Assembly (NCBI RefSeq): GCF_900142195.1
Contig: NZ_FRAB01000001.1
Location: forward strand, 1 to 64,000
Direction: 5' to 3'
Origin: Paraburkholderia terricola
GTDB taxonomy: Bacteria > Pseudomonadota > Gammaproteobacteria > Burkholderiales > Burkholderiaceae
Length of the DNA stretch: 64,000 nt
Below are positions 54,012-63,448 of the stretch, piece by piece (positions within the stretch are counted from its first letter, which is position 1; the number at the start of each line of letters is the position of its first letter). Under the pieces are notes generated by a model. The model saw only the letters and a list, made by a program, of their open reading frames with translations, ran no database searches and was not told where the DNA came from. The position numbers and the translations under genes were made by a program.

Positions 54012-54091
54012 GGTGTTTTGAGTGAGATCGAATTGGAAACAGCGTGGAAACGCCGTGCGAGCTGCCGGCCAAAGGGCGCCCAGTGACCAAC

Positions 54092-55126
54092 CTAAGCGAA
54101 CAACTCGCGATAACCGAGGAACAATTCCTCGAACACCAGCCGCGCATTCAACGGATGGTTCTCGACGGCGCGCTGGCGCGTCACCGTGCGCATGAAGCGC
54201 GCGAACGCTCCAGCGTCGGCCTGCGATGCGCAGCGCGTCAGCGCCGCCGAGGCTTGCGGAAAATAACGCGGCGCGCCGGCGGTACGCTGCACCAGCAAAT
54301 CGTACATCCAGCGTTGCAGCCAGCCGAGCACCAGCGGCACCGGCAGCTTCTGCAGCGCCTCGCCGCAGGCGAAGGCGTCACACTCCGAACCGGCGGCCAA
54401 TTGCTTCAGGGTCCAGTCGCGCAGCGCGCGGTTTTCGTCGCTCGCGAGCGCCAGCGCCGTGAGCGGCGCGCCGCCGGCTTCCGCCAGCAGCGCGGGTGCC
54501 TCGGCGATGCCTTGCGCGGTCAGCCACTGCGTTGCCGCTTGCTGCGCCGGCAGGCTCATCGGCCATTGGCGGCAACGGCTGATGATGGTGGGCAGCAGCC
54601 GGTCGACGCGCGCCGACACCATCAGGAACACGACGCCCGCGGGCGGCTCCTCGAGCGTTTTCAGGAGCGCGTTGGCCGCCGCGATATTCAGCGCTTCGGC
54701 CGGATACAGCACGACCACGCGCGCGCCGCCGCGATGCGAGCCGACGCCGACGAAGTCCAGCAGACCGCGAACCTGCTCGATCTTGATTTCCTTGCTGGGC
54801 GCGCGAGTCTTCTTGCCCTCGTCGGCGTCGGCCTTGTCGGCTTTTTCCTCGGCGGCGTTGCCGGCGCCGGCTTCAGCGGCCAGCGCCTCGGGCACGACGA
54901 TCCGGTAGTCGGGATGATTGCCTTGCGCGAACCAGTTGCAGGCGACGCACGCGCCGCACGGCTCGCCGTTGGCCTGCTGCGCCTCGCATAGCAAGCCCTG
55001 CGCGAGATGCTGCGCAAAGCGCAGTTTGCCGATGCCGGCCTGCCCATGAAGCAGCAACGCATGCGGCCAGTGGCCGCGCAACTGCTGCAGGCGGTTCCAG
55101 TCATCGGCTTGCCACGGATAAATCAT
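54092..55126 (-). CDS. holB: DNA polymerase III delta prime subunit
   Basis: The 344-residue clamp-loader subunit starts MIYPWQADDWNRLQQLRGHWPHALLLHGQAGIGK (P-loop-like). It has a zinc module (Cys47, 57, 60, 63), an Ala/Lys-rich acidic insert (about 84-110), NALLKTLEEPP and ISRCRQW. It loads the beta clamp with the gamma/tau and delta subunits. Genes mltG, tmk and holB are adjacent as in many proteobacteria. The 94-bp gap to tmk is AT-rich. Confidence 0.92.
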   Translation of the reverse strand: MIYPWQADDWNRLQQLRGHWPHALLLHGQAGIGKLRFAQHLAQGLLCEAQQANGEPCGACVACNWFAQGNHPDYRIVVPEALAAEAGAGNAAEEKADKADADEGKKTRAPSKEIKIEQVRGLLDFVGVGSHRGGARVVVLYPAEALNIAAANALLKTLEEPPAGVVFLMVSARVDRLLPTIISRCRQWPMSLPAQQAATQWLTAQGIAEAPALLAEAGGAPLTALALASDENRALRDWTLKQLAAGSECDAFACGEALQKLPVPLVLGWLQRWMYDLLVQRTAGAPRYFPQASAALTRCASQADAGAFARFMRTVTRQRAVENHPLNARLVFEELFLGYRELFA

Positions 55127-55220
55127 CGTTTCTCTTTGAATTCAATCAGTTGACGGCGTTTCACGAGAGGTCACAAGAACTTCGTAGGTCGCTATAATGG
55201 CGGCTTATATTTTTTAAAAA

Positions 55221-55844
55221 TCAAAGGCTTGCAATCAATTCTTCGAGTTGCTTCTGAATTCGCGTGATGCTTTGCGACGAGTCGATGATAGCGAACCGGT
55301 ACGGCGCTTCTTCCGCGCGGCGCAAATACTCGGCGCGCGTGCGGTTGAAAAACGCCACCGACTCGCTCTCGAAGCGGTCCGGGTCGCGTACCGCGCTGCG
55401 CCGTTCGCTGGCGACTTCGGGCGCGAGGTCGAACAGCACCGTCAGGTCCGGCTGAAACCCGCCCTGCACCCAGCGTTCCAGCGTTTCCAGCTTGTCGCGC
55501 GGCAGTCCGCGCCCGCCGCCCTGGTAGGCGAAAGTCGCGTCGGTGAAACGGTCCGACAGCACCCAGTCGCCGCGCGCGAGCGCCGGCTCGATGACCTCGG
55601 CCAGATGCTGGCGGCGCAGCGCGAACATCAGCAAGGCCTCGGTTTCGAGGTCCATTTTCTGATGCAGCACAATCTCGCGGATCTGCTCGCCGAGCGGCGT
55701 GCCGCCCGGCTCGCGCGTCATGACGACCGAACGGCCGGTGCTCGCGACCTTCGTTTCGAGGCGCTCGCGGAACCAGCCGAGATGGGTGGTCTTGCCGGCC
55801 CCGTCGATGCCCTCGAATGTGATGAATTTGCCCCGCGCCATCAT
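55221..55844 (-). CDS. tmk: Thymidylate kinase
   Basis: The 207-residue enzyme phosphorylates dTMP. It has the P-loop [16 protein letters not shown], the [17 protein letters not shown] motif, and [21 protein letters not shown]. Starts at 55844 and 55841 are adjacent ATG codons; the first gives a four-base ATGA overlap with mltG. The C-terminus is normal. An essential housekeeping gene. Confidence 0.94.
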   Translation of the reverse strand: MMARGKFITFEGIDGAGKTTHLGWFRERLETKVASTGRSVVMTREPGGTPLGEQIREIVLHQKMDLETEALLMFALRRQHLAEVIEPALARGDWVLSDRFTDATFAYQGGGRGLPRDKLETLERWVQGGFQPDLTVLFDLAPEVASERRSAVRDPDRFESESVAFFNRTRAEYLRRAEEAPYRFAIIDSSQSITRIQKQLEELIASL

Positions 55845-56860
55845 TGCCCTCGAATGTATTTGTCCACGGCCTTGTTGTGATCGCCGAGGGTGTCAGAAAA
55901 GATGCTGCTGCCGTCGCCGCGCGACACGAAGTACAGCGCGGTGGTTTGCGCCGGGTTCATCGCCGCTTGCAGCGACGCGACACCGGGCAACGAGATGGGC
56001 GTAGGCGGCAAACCCATCCGGGTGTAGGTATTGTAGGGAGTGTCAGTCTGCAGGTCTTTCTTCCTGATGCGGCCGGCGTAGTTTTCGCCCATGCCGTAAA
56101 TCACGGTCGGATCGGTTTGCAGCGGCATGCCCACGCGCAGCCGGTTCGCGAACACGGCCGCCACCATCGGGCGGTCGGACTTCCTGCCGGTTTCCTTTTC
56201 GATGATCGAGGCCATGATCAGCGCGTCGTACGGCGTCTTGTACGGCAGGTCCGCCGCGCGCGCGACCCACGCTTCGTCCAGACGCAGGCGCATCAGCCGG
56301 TATGCGCGGCGGTACACGTCGAGGTCGCTCGTGTTCTTGTCGAACAGATACGTGTCCGGAAAAAACAGCCCCTCGCCGTTGCCGATCGGCGCTTCCGGCG
56401 CGTTGATCGCGTTCATCAGCGCGGCGTCGCTCATGCCGAGCGTGTCGTGCCTGAGCGCCGGATTGGCGTCCAGTTCGGCGCGCATGCGCTTGAAGGTCCA
56501 GCCTTCGATAATGGTCGCCACGTATTCGTTGACGTCGCCGCGCGCGATTTTCTGCAGCACCTCATACGGCGTCACACCCGTCTTGAACTCGTAGTTGCCC
56601 GATTTCAGCGCGCTTTGCAACCCGAGCAGCCGCGTCATGATGATGAACAGTTCGGGCTCGACCGGCACGCCGCCGCGATTGAGCTGCAACGTGACGCTGC
56701 GCAGGCTGCTGTGCGGTTTGACGGTGACGTCGAGCTGCGCGGGGGTCAACTCGAGCGGGCGGTTGGCCCAATAATACCCGCCGGCAACGGCGGCGCCGGC
56801 CAGCACGACGACGATCGAGCCGGCGACGAGACATTTCTTCAGGAGGGACATGCGAAACAT
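55841..56860 (-). CDS. mltG: Endolytic peptidoglycan transglycosylase MltG
   Basis: The product is about 339 residues from the ATG at 56860 (in-frame starts at 56902, 56878 and 56851 are also possible; none has a strong ribosome-binding site). One N-terminal membrane helix ([21 protein letters not shown]) is followed by a LysM-like region and the YceG domain with catalytic Glu in [11 protein letters not shown] and [11 protein letters not shown]. It cleaves nascent glycan strands to terminate peptidoglycan polymerisation. It overlaps tmk by four bases and is divergent from ygfZ. Confidence 0.92.
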   Translation of the reverse strand: MFRMSLLKKCLVAGSIVVVLAGAAVAGGYYWANRPLELTPAQLDVTVKPHSSLRSVTLQLNRGGVPVEPELFIIMTRLLGLQSALKSGNYEFKTGVTPYEVLQKIARGDVNEYVATIIEGWTFKRMRAELDANPALRHDTLGMSDAALMNAINAPEAPIGNGEGLFFPDTYLFDKNTSDLDVYRRAYRLMRLRLDEAWVARAADLPYKTPYDALIMASIIEKETGRKSDRPMVAAVFANRLRVGMPLQTDPTVIYGMGENYAGRIRKKDLQTDTPYNTYTRMGLPPTPISLPGVASLQAAMNPAQTTALYFVSRGDGSSIFSDTLGDHNKAVDKYIRGQ

Positions 56861-56929
56861 GGCTGGGTTGGACCTCATATAATACTTGTTTGCCTTAGCC
56901 AAAGTCAGAATTGACTGTTCCGGGAATCC

Positions 56930-58030
56930 ATGAACACACCGCTCGCTAATGCTGCTTCAGGCGCTTCAGGCACGACTGCTTCAGGCACGACTTCGGCTCC
57001 CGCCGCCGCGGTCCCTTCGGCCGCGTCCGCCGGACTTCCCACGCTGCCGCGCCCGGCGTCCGATGAATTCGAGGCCGTGGTCGAGCACGGCGCCTACATG
57101 CCGCTCACGCAGTTCGGCGTGATCGACGCCACCGGTGACGACGCGGCGAGCTTCCTGCACGGCCAGTTGACCAACGACACCCAGCATCTCGATGCCGCCA
57201 ATGCGCGGCTCGCCGGCTACTGCTCGGCCAAGGGGCGTCTGCTGGCGTCGTTCCTCACGTGGCGCAGCGGCGACACGATCCGCCTGCTGGTGTCGAAAGA
57301 CGTGCAGGCCGCGGCGCAGAAACGGCTGTCGATGTTCGTGCTGCGCGCGAAGGCCAAACTCGTGGACGCAAGCGGCGAACTGGCGGTGATCGGCCTCGCG
57401 GGCGACGTGCGCCGCGCGCTCTCCGGTGTCTTCGACGCGCTGCCCGACGGCGTGCACGTCAAGGTGGACGGCGCCGCCGGTTCGCTGATCCGCGTGCCGG
57501 ACGCGCTCGGCCGCCTGCGTTATCTGTGGGTCGGCCCGAAGGCGCAAGTCGAGGCGCACCTGCCCTCGCTCGACGAAAAGCTCAAGCGCGTGTCGCCGGC
57601 CGTCTGGGACTGGCTCGACATTCGCGCGGGCGAACCGCGCATCACGCAGCCGGTGGTCGAGCAGTTCGTGCCGCAAATGGTCAACTTCGACGTGCTCGGC
57701 GCGGTGAATTTCCGCAAGGGCTGCTATCCCGGCCAGGAAGTGGTCGCGCGCAGCCAGTATCGCGGCACGATCAAGCGGCGCACGTCGCTCGCCAACGTGG
57801 CCGGCGAACTGGAAACGGTGCAGGCCGGCGCGGAACTGTTTCACTCGGACGATCCGGGCCAGCCGTGCGGCATGGTCGTGAATGCGGCATCGGCGCAGGA
57901 CGGCGGAGTCGATCTGCTGGTCGAGATCAAGCTCGCGGCGCTGGCAAGCGGCTCGGTGCATCTGGGCGCGGCCCAGGGCTCCGCGCTGCGGTTCCTGGCG
58001 CTGCCGTACGGGTTGCCAACCGAGGTTTAA
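56930..58030 (+). CDS. ygfZ: Folate-binding protein YgfZ
   Basis: The 366-residue GcvT-like protein supports iron-sulfur cluster repair and assembly with tetrahydrofolate. The key motif KGCYPGQEVVARSQYRGTIKRR lies around residues 262-283, with the functional Cys. An Ala/Ser/Thr-rich low-complexity stretch of about 40 residues precedes the fold (LTQFGVIDATGDDAASFLHGQLTND), an unusual N-terminal extension. It is divergent from mltG, as in many beta-proteobacteria. A terminator follows. Confidence 0.9.
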   Translation: MNTPLANAASGASGTTASGTTSAPAAAVPSAASAGLPTLPRPASDEFEAVVEHGAYMPLTQFGVIDATGDDAASFLHGQLTNDTQHLDAANARLAGYCSAKGRLLASFLTWRSGDTIRLLVSKDVQAAAQKRLSMFVLRAKAKLVDASGELAVIGLAGDVRRALSGVFDALPDGVHVKVDGAAGSLIRVPDALGRLRYLWVGPKAQVEAHLPSLDEKLKRVSPAVWDWLDIRAGEPRITQPVVEQFVPQMVNFDVLGAVNFRKGCYPGQEVVARSQYRGTIKRRTSLANVAGELETVQAGAELFHSDDPGQPCGMVVNAASAQDGGVDLLVEIKLAALASGSVHLGAAQGSALRFLALPYGLPTEV

Positions 58031-58048
58031 AGCAGAGGAACGAGAGAG

Positions 58049-58075
58049 AGCGGCGCGGTCAGGCGCCGCTTTTTT
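58049..58075 (+). terminator. Rho-independent terminator after ygfZ
   Basis: AGCGGCGC (58049-58056) pairs with GCGCCGCT (58063-58070) around GGTCAG, followed by TTTTTT. It lies between ygfZ and the NRDE gene, so the two are probably separate transcripts or the second is attenuated. Confidence 0.85.
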
Positions 58076-58118
58076 CTGGCCTCTTCGACGCCATCGCCCC
58101 ACCGGGAGACGCCCCCCG

Positions 58119-58979
58119 ATGTGCCTGATCGTTTTCGACTGGCGGCCCGACGCGCTCGACGGCCCGCTCCTCACGCTCGCCGCGAATCGCGACGAATTCT
58201 TTCGCCGCACGGCTGAGCCGATCGGCTGGTGGCGCGACGCGCCAGGCGTGCTGGCCGGCCGCGATCTGCTGGGCGGCGGCACGTGGCTCGGCATGTCGCG
58301 CGACGGCCGTTTCGCCGCACTGACCAACTACCGCGCGCCGCATGAAATGCGCGCCGACGCGCCCACGCGCGGCACGCTGGTTAGCGATTGGCTCAACGGC
58401 TCGCCGCCTGGCTCCGTCAACTCGACCCACGCAACGCCGCTCGAGTATCTGCACCACGTCGCCCGCACCGGCGACATTTACAACGGCTTCAACCTGCTGG
58501 TCGGCGACTGGACGCGCCGCGAACTCGGCTGGTATTGCAACCGCTCGAACATCGCGCCCACCTTGCTTGCGCCCGGCACGCACGGCATTTCGAACGCGGT
58601 GCTCGATACGCCGTGGCCGAAGCTGGTCAACAAGCGCGCCGAACTGGGCGCGCTGCTCGCCCGCGACTCGATGCCGCTGCTCGAACGTCTGATCGATCTG
58701 ATGCGCGATCCGCGCCTTGCCCGCGACGACGAATTGCCGTCCACCGGCATTCCGCTCGAACGTGAACGGGCGTTGTCGGCGGCGTTCATCGAGACGCCGG
58801 AATACGGCACGCGCGGCACCACCGCGTTGCGCGTGGTCGCGCATGGCGACGTGATCGGCGTGGCCGTCGCCGAGCGCAGCGACGACAACGGCTCGCACCG
58901 GATCGTGCGCCCCGGCGACTTCGAGCGCAGTTTCGCGTTCAACGTGGAACGCGAGATTCGCGCCGACGAGACGGTCTAG
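58119..58979 (+). CDS. NRDE family protein (TANGO2-like)
   Basis: The 286-residue protein starts MCLIVFDWRPD and has the family motif AANRDEFFRR, followed by GRDLLGGGTWLGMSRDGRFAALTNYR. The N-terminal Cys2 could act as a nucleophile after Met removal, as in Ntn-type folds. Eukaryotic TANGO2 is linked to haem or lipid handling; the bacterial role is unknown. GGGAG lies about ten bases before the ATG. It follows the ygfZ terminator. Confidence 0.85.
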   Translation: MCLIVFDWRPDALDGPLLTLAANRDEFFRRTAEPIGWWRDAPGVLAGRDLLGGGTWLGMSRDGRFAALTNYRAPHEMRADAPTRGTLVSDWLNGSPPGSVNSTHATPLEYLHHVARTGDIYNGFNLLVGDWTRRELGWYCNRSNIAPTLLAPGTHGISNAVLDTPWPKLVNKRAELGALLARDSMPLLERLIDLMRDPRLARDDELPSTGIPLERERALSAAFIETPEYGTRGTTALRVVAHGDVIGVAVAERSDDNGSHRIVRPGDFERSFAFNVEREIRADETV

Positions 58980-58991
58980 GCGCGGCAGCGA

Positions 58992-59951
58992 TTACTCGTC
59001 CCCAAATGCCCCGCGCAATGCCGCCGCGGCATCCGCATGCGCGTGCGCGACCTCGGGCACGAAGCCGCCCATCTTGAAGAACTCGTGGATCATGCCCGCG
59101 TAGCGCCGCAGCGTGACGCGGTTGCCCGCCGCCAGCAATTTTTCCGCGTACTCATCGCCTTCATCGCTGAGCGGATCGTATTCGGCGGTCGCGATCCAGG
59201 CCGGCGCGAGGCCGCCGAAAGCGGGCGCGCCGCGCGTGCCGTCGAGCGGCGCGAAACGCCAGTCGTCGCGATCGCTCGTGTCGCGCACGTACTGGTTGAA
59301 GAACCATTGAATCGTCTCGCCCGACAGCAGAAAGCCGCTGGCGAGGCGCGAGTGCGAATCGGTTTGCTGATAGCCGGTCACGCCGGGATAGATCAGCAAT
59401 TGCAGCGCGAGCGCGATGCCGGCGTCGCGCGCGAGCACCGCGCAGACCGTCGCGAGCGTGCCGCCCGCGCTATCGCCGCCCACCGCGAGGCGCTTCGCAT
59501 CCATGCCATGTTCCGCGGCATGCGCGTGCAGCCACGTCAAGGCGTCGAAAGCGTCCTCGACGGCGGTCGGAAACTTGTGCTCCGGCGCGAGCCGGTAATC
59601 CACCGACAGCACCGCGCACCGGCCGTCGCGCGCGAACATCCGGCACAGCGCGTCGTGCGTATCGACGCTGCCGATCGTGAAGCCGCCGCCGTGGTAATAC
59701 ACCAGCGCCGGCGCGGGCTCGGCCCAGCTCGGCTCGTCCGCGTGATAGAGACGCGCGCGAATCGCGGCGCCGTCGCGCGTCGGCACGTGCAGGTCTTCCA
59801 CGGAGAACATCGGCGCGCTCGCGATGTCCAGAATCGACGCGCTTTTCTCATACGAGGCGCGCGCCTGTTGCGCGGTCAGTTCGTGCAGTTGCGGGCGCTT
59901 CGCGCGCACGATCATGTCGAGCACCCGCTCGATCGTTGGATTCAACGGCAT
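58992..59951 (-). CDS. Alpha/beta hydrolase, hormone-sensitive-lipase-type esterase
   Basis: The 319-residue enzyme has the oxyanion motif YHGGGFTIGS, nucleophile elbow GDSAGG (catalytic Ser), the Asp in EYDPLSDEGDEYAE and the His in GMIHEFFKMGG. It is typical of family IV carboxylesterases acting on short acyl esters. The next gene on the same strand is a short-chain dehydrogenase. Substrate unknown. Confidence 0.88.
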   Translation of the reverse strand: MPLNPTIERVLDMIVRAKRPQLHELTAQQARASYEKSASILDIASAPMFSVEDLHVPTRDGAAIRARLYHADEPSWAEPAPALVYYHGGGFTIGSVDTHDALCRMFARDGRCAVLSVDYRLAPEHKFPTAVEDAFDALTWLHAHAAEHGMDAKRLAVGGDSAGGTLATVCAVLARDAGIALALQLLIYPGVTGYQQTDSHSRLASGFLLSGETIQWFFNQYVRDTSDRDDWRFAPLDGTRGAPAFGGLAPAWIATAEYDPLSDEGDEYAEKLLAAGNRVTLRRYAGMIHEFFKMGGFVPEVAHAHADAAAALRGAFGDE

Positions 59952-60013
59952 GGTGCGTTAACTGGCGCGTGACCGCCGAGGATTGAAAAGAGCGCCGATG
60001 ATGCCATGAACGC

Positions 60014-60901
60014 CTAGCCCACGCTCTTCACTTCCGGCTTCAACGACATCGGATCGGTGGGAGCGCGTAATTGCTCGATGTCCTCGTGACGCAGCTTCAC
60101 CGTCGCCATGATGCCGGGGTGCGTGACGATGTAGAAACGCCGCGCGGCGATCGCGTCGAACGTGATGTCGGCGACGTCGGCCGCGCTCAGTTTGCCCGCC
60201 TGCACCGCGCGATGCAGTTGCTTGCCGGCGGCGATCTGCGAGCGCGTCGGGCGGCTGTCGTTGCGCAGATCCGCGGGCCGCGCGCGTTCGGCATCGGCGA
60301 TGCCGGTCGGAACGAAGGCCGGACACAGCAGCGAACAGCCGACCAGACCGTTCGACGCCTGCCCCCCTTGCACCAGTTGCAGATCGTGATAGAGCGTCTC
60401 CGTCAGCGACACGACAGCGTGCTTCGACGCGTTGTAGGCGCCCATCGCGGGCGGCGACAGCAAGCCCGCGACGGACGCCGTGTTGACGATATGCGCGGGC
60501 TCGTTCTGCGCGAGCATGATCGGCGTGAAGACCCGCACGCCGTGCGCGACACCCATCACGTTGACGCCGAACACCCAGGCCCAGTCGTTCGCCGAGCTTT
60601 CCCACACAAAGCCGCCGGAGCCGACCCCGGCGTTATTGAACAGCAGATGGACCTTGCCGAAGGCGTCGAGCGCAGCTTGCGCAAGCGCTTCGACCTGTGC
60701 CGCGCTGGAGACGTCGGTCGGCACGCCGAGCGCCTGCGCGCCGGCGGCACGCAGTGCATCGACGGTTTGCCGAAGCGCTTCGGGGTTCACGTCGGCGAGC
60801 ACCAGCTTCATGCCGAGCGCCGCGCCCTTCTGCGCGAACGCGCGGCCGAAACCGCTTGCCGCGCCGGTGATCACCGCCACCTTGCCTGCGAATTCGAACA
60901 T
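60014..60901 (-). CDS. Short-chain dehydrogenase/reductase
   Basis: The product is about 295 residues. It has the cofactor motif VAVITGAASGFGRAFA (TGxxxGxG), LADVN, NNAGVGSGG, and the catalytic Ser (NTASVAGLLSPP) and YNASK (Tyr, Lys). The Asp in LADVN suggests NAD preference. Two adjacent ATG codons (60904 and 60901) are possible; AGGAG is seven bases from the second. A long upstream frame extension runs into the neighbouring gene and is not used. It probably works with the esterase and reductase in lipid or aromatic metabolism. Confidence 0.87.
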   Translation of the reverse strand: MFEFAGKVAVITGAASGFGRAFAQKGAALGMKLVLADVNPEALRQTVDALRAAGAQALGVPTDVSSAAQVEALAQAALDAFGKVHLLFNNAGVGSGGFVWESSANDWAWVFGVNVMGVAHGVRVFTPIMLAQNEPAHIVNTASVAGLLSPPAMGAYNASKHAVVSLTETLYHDLQLVQGGQASNGLVGCSLLCPAFVPTGIADAERARPADLRNDSRPTRSQIAAGKQLHRAVQAGKLSAADVADITFDAIAARRFYIVTHPGIMATVKLRHEDIEQLRAPTDPMSLKPEVKSVG

Positions 60902-60975
60902 CATGAAACTCCTGGTGTGATCGGCGGTGCTTGCATCCGCAGCGTAAGCGGTGAGCGGTGAGCCATGAGCCGCGA

Positions 60976-61974
60976 TCAGATCAGCTTGACCAACTGCTTG
61001 CCGAAGTTCCTGCCCTTCAGCAGACCGATGAACGCCTCGGGCGCGGCGTCGAGCCCTTGCGCGATGGTCTCGCGGTATTGCAGCTTCTTCTGCGCGACCA
61101 GCGTGCCGAGTTGCTTGAGCGCCTCGGGCCACACATCCAGATGCTCGGTGACGATGAAGCCTTGCACCAGCAGCCGCTGCGTGAGGATCAGCGACGGATG
61201 CCTGAGCGGTACCGGCTGGCCGTCGTAGCCCGCGATATAACCGCACAGCGCGATGCGGCCGGACGGGTTCATGCGCGCGATCGTCGCCTCGAGCACTTCG
61301 CCGCCGACGTTCTCGAAGCAGCCATCCACGCCGCCGGGCGTCGCGGCCTTCAGGTCCTGATACAGATTGCCGGCCTTGTAGTCGACGCACGCATCGAAGC
61401 CGAGCGTCTCGATCACGTAGCGGCATTTGTCCGCGCCGCCCGCGATGCCGACCGCGCGCGCACCGGCCAGCTTCGCCAGTTGGCCGACCACGCTGCCGAC
61501 CGCCCCGCTCGCCGCGCTGACCACCACCGTCTGCCCCGCTTGCGGCGCGAGGATGCGGTTCAGGCCGTACCACGCAGTGACGCCCGGCATGCCGACCGGG
61601 CCGAGATACGCGGACAGCGGCACGTGCGTGTCGTCGACCTTTTGCACGCCTTCGCCGTTCGAGGTGCCGTATTCCTGCCAGCCGAACATCGCGACGACCT
61701 TGTCGCCGACCGCGAACTTCGGATTCTTCGATTCCACCACCTCGCCCACCGTGCCGCCGATCATCACTTCGTTCAACGGCTGCGGCGGCGCGTACGACTT
61801 GCTGTCGTTCATGCGGCCGCGCATGTACGGATCGAGCGACAGGAAATGATTGCGCACGCGAATCTCGCCATCGGCGAGCGGAGCGAGCGGCGTTTCGACG
61901 AGCTTGAAGTTATCGGGCGTGACGGCGCCTTGCGGACGCGAAGCCAGTACGAATTGACGGTTGATCTGTGGCAT
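60976..61974 (-). CDS. NADP-dependent medium-chain reductase, CurA/prostaglandin-reductase family
   Basis: The 332-residue MDR-type reductase without zinc has PLADGEIRVRNHFLSLDPYMRGRM at the start. It also has GPVGMPGVTAWYGLNRI, VVSAASGAVGSVVGQLAKLAGARAVGIAGG (NADPH-binding AxxGxxG) and the C-terminal GRNFGKQLVKL. Homologues reduce double bonds of enals and enones. The gene lies 70 bp before the dehydrogenase gene. Confidence 0.88.
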   Translation of the reverse strand: MPQINRQFVLASRPQGAVTPDNFKLVETPLAPLADGEIRVRNHFLSLDPYMRGRMNDSKSYAPPQPLNEVMIGGTVGEVVESKNPKFAVGDKVVAMFGWQEYGTSNGEGVQKVDDTHVPLSAYLGPVGMPGVTAWYGLNRILAPQAGQTVVVSAASGAVGSVVGQLAKLAGARAVGIAGGADKCRYVIETLGFDACVDYKAGNLYQDLKAATPGGVDGCFENVGGEVLEATIARMNPSGRIALCGYIAGYDGQPVPLRHPSLILTQRLLVQGFIVTEHLDVWPEALKQLGTLVAQKKLQYRETIAQGLDAAPEAFIGLLKGRNFGKQLVKLI

Positions 61975-62135
61975 GACGATCGTCTCCTAAGTTGCCGATG
62001 TGATCGGCGAATGATTCGAACGGCGTCCGCCGAAGCGCGGACCCGGAACGCTAGACGACGAACCGCGACGGACAAGCGCGGCGGCGAGCAAGCGCGGGGC
62101 TCGATCCCGGCACGCGCACGCCCGGCATCCGCCGG

Positions 62136-62621
62136 TCAGCCGTCGCTTGGACCGGGTTTCGCCGACGGGTCGCTGCGCAGACGCTGCCGCGTCACGTCGC
62201 GGCCCACGGCGAGGCGCCGCATGTATTTGAAGGTGCCGAGCGCCTTGGCGACGAAGTGGCCTTCGCTGTCGCGGATCTCGCCTTCGCAATAGGCCATCGT
62301 GGTCGAGCGGTGCAGCACGCGGCCGGTGGCGCGCAGTTCACCGCGGCCCGGCTGCATGAAATTGACCTTCATCTCGACCGTGACCACGCCGACGCCGTCG
62401 CCGGCCAGGCTGCGCGCGGCCATGGCGAGCGCGACGTCGGCCAGGGTCATCGTGACGCCGCCGTGCGCGACGTCCCACGTATTCATATGATCCGGCTGCA
62501 ACGGCAGCGCGAGTTCGCTGACGCCGTCGGCCGCCGATAACAACCGCACGCCGAGCCGGTCGACGAACGGGCTCTCCGGCAGGGACGCGTTGCTCGCTTT
62601 GGATGAGGGCGAATCGGTCAT
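62136..62621 (-). CDS. PaaI-family hotdog thioesterase
   Basis: The 161-residue hotdog protein has WDVAHGGVTMTLADVALAMAARSL (the HGG-x-x-x-x-x-x-D active site region) and VEMKVNFMQPGRGELRATGRVLHRSTTMAYCEGEIRD. It would hydrolyse acyl- or aroyl-CoA esters. The last 30 residues are a polar basic tail. It is eight bases from the Dabb gene, so likely cotranscribed. Confidence 0.85.
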   Translation of the reverse strand: MTDSPSSKASNASLPESPFVDRLGVRLLSAADGVSELALPLQPDHMNTWDVAHGGVTMTLADVALAMAARSLAGDGVGVVTVEMKVNFMQPGRGELRATGRVLHRSTTMAYCEGEIRDSEGHFVAKALGTFKYMRRLAVGRDVTRQRLRSDPSAKPGPSDG

Positions 62622-62629
62622 CGCCGCGA

Positions 62630-62932
62630 TCAGATTTCGTAATCGACAGCTTGACGCGCTTCGCGCACCGCGCCGACGAAGCCCTTGATCGCTTCGTGCG
62701 TGGGGTGGACCTGATAGGCGTCGAGCGCGGTTTTGTCGGCGAAATCGGAAACCAGCACGATGTCGTAGCTCGATTCGAGGCCCGGCGCCGCGATGCCGAC
62801 CTCCAGCTTCAGAATGCCAGGGACGATGTCGCGGCAGCTTTCCAGCTTTTCCTTCAGCTTCAGCGCGTTTTCAGCGCGCGAGGCGCCCTCTGCGTGTTCT
62901 TTGAGTTTCCACATCACGATATGACGGATCAT
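62630..62932 (-). CDS. Dabb-family dimeric alpha/beta-barrel protein
   Basis: The 100-residue protein starts MIRHIVMWKLKEHAEG and has SSYDIVLVSDFADKTALDAYQVHPTHEAIKGFV, a standard stress-responsive A/B barrel (Dabb) fold. Members are small homodimers; many have no known reaction, some are cyclases. It leads the thioesterase gene by eight bases. Confidence 0.85.
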   Translation of the reverse strand: MIRHIVMWKLKEHAEGASRAENALKLKEKLESCRDIVPGILKLEVGIAAPGLESSYDIVLVSDFADKTALDAYQVHPTHEAIKGFVGAVREARQAVDYEI

Positions 62933-63079
62933 GGCATCACCTTGTTCGATTCGCTGCGTTGGGCTGCGAAGAGTTTGAATTTTGCATGCGCCGACAGGCG
63001 CGCGGCAGTGAGAAATGATAACCGCGATGGCGTTGCCGACGCGCGAGCACCATTGTCGCGTGTGGGTATATAGCCCGGA

Positions 63080-63230
63080 TCACGGCGCATGCGTCGCCAT
63101 TCGCACCGCCAAACGCCCTAACCTGCGCAGTGCTTCGTCGGCCAGATCGAGGTACGTGCTCGGTGAACTCAGTCGGATGAAATGATCGAAGCGTCCGGCG
63201 TTGAGGAACACCATGTCACGCAGCAGCGCG
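63080..63230 (-). pseudogene. C-terminal remnant of a MocR/aminotransferase-type protein
   Basis: The last 48 or so codons before the stop at 63080 read LLRDMVFLNAGRFDHFIRLSSPSTYLDLADEALRRLGRLAVRMATHAP. This resembles the end of the PLP-dependent aminotransferase domain of MocR-type regulators (F-x-x-x-G-R-F-x-x-x-I-R-L-S, then a final helix ALRRLG-x-L-A). Upstream residues in this frame do not resemble the family, and the frame has no credible start. It looks like the 3' end of a lost gene. Confidence 0.5.
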
Positions 63231-63448
63231 GCGTCGTGTCGATCAGCGCAACGCATGCGCGTACCGACGCGTTCGTCGTGCGGCCTTGGCACGCTGAAAA
63301 CCCACGTCACGGTTCGATGCGTCAAGCCGTGCGGCATCTGGCGATGCCTCGTCGAAACAAGCTGCGGCGCGCGGCCTGAAACGCATCGTGGCGAGCAATA
63401 CCGCCCGGTACAATGCATGCCTAACCCGCTTGCTTCGAGGTGCCGGTC

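Noticed and set aside
55151-55196. TTGACG and TATAAT on the plus strand between tmk and holB
   Set aside because: They are far too widely spaced to form one promoter and point antisense to the flanking minus-strand genes.
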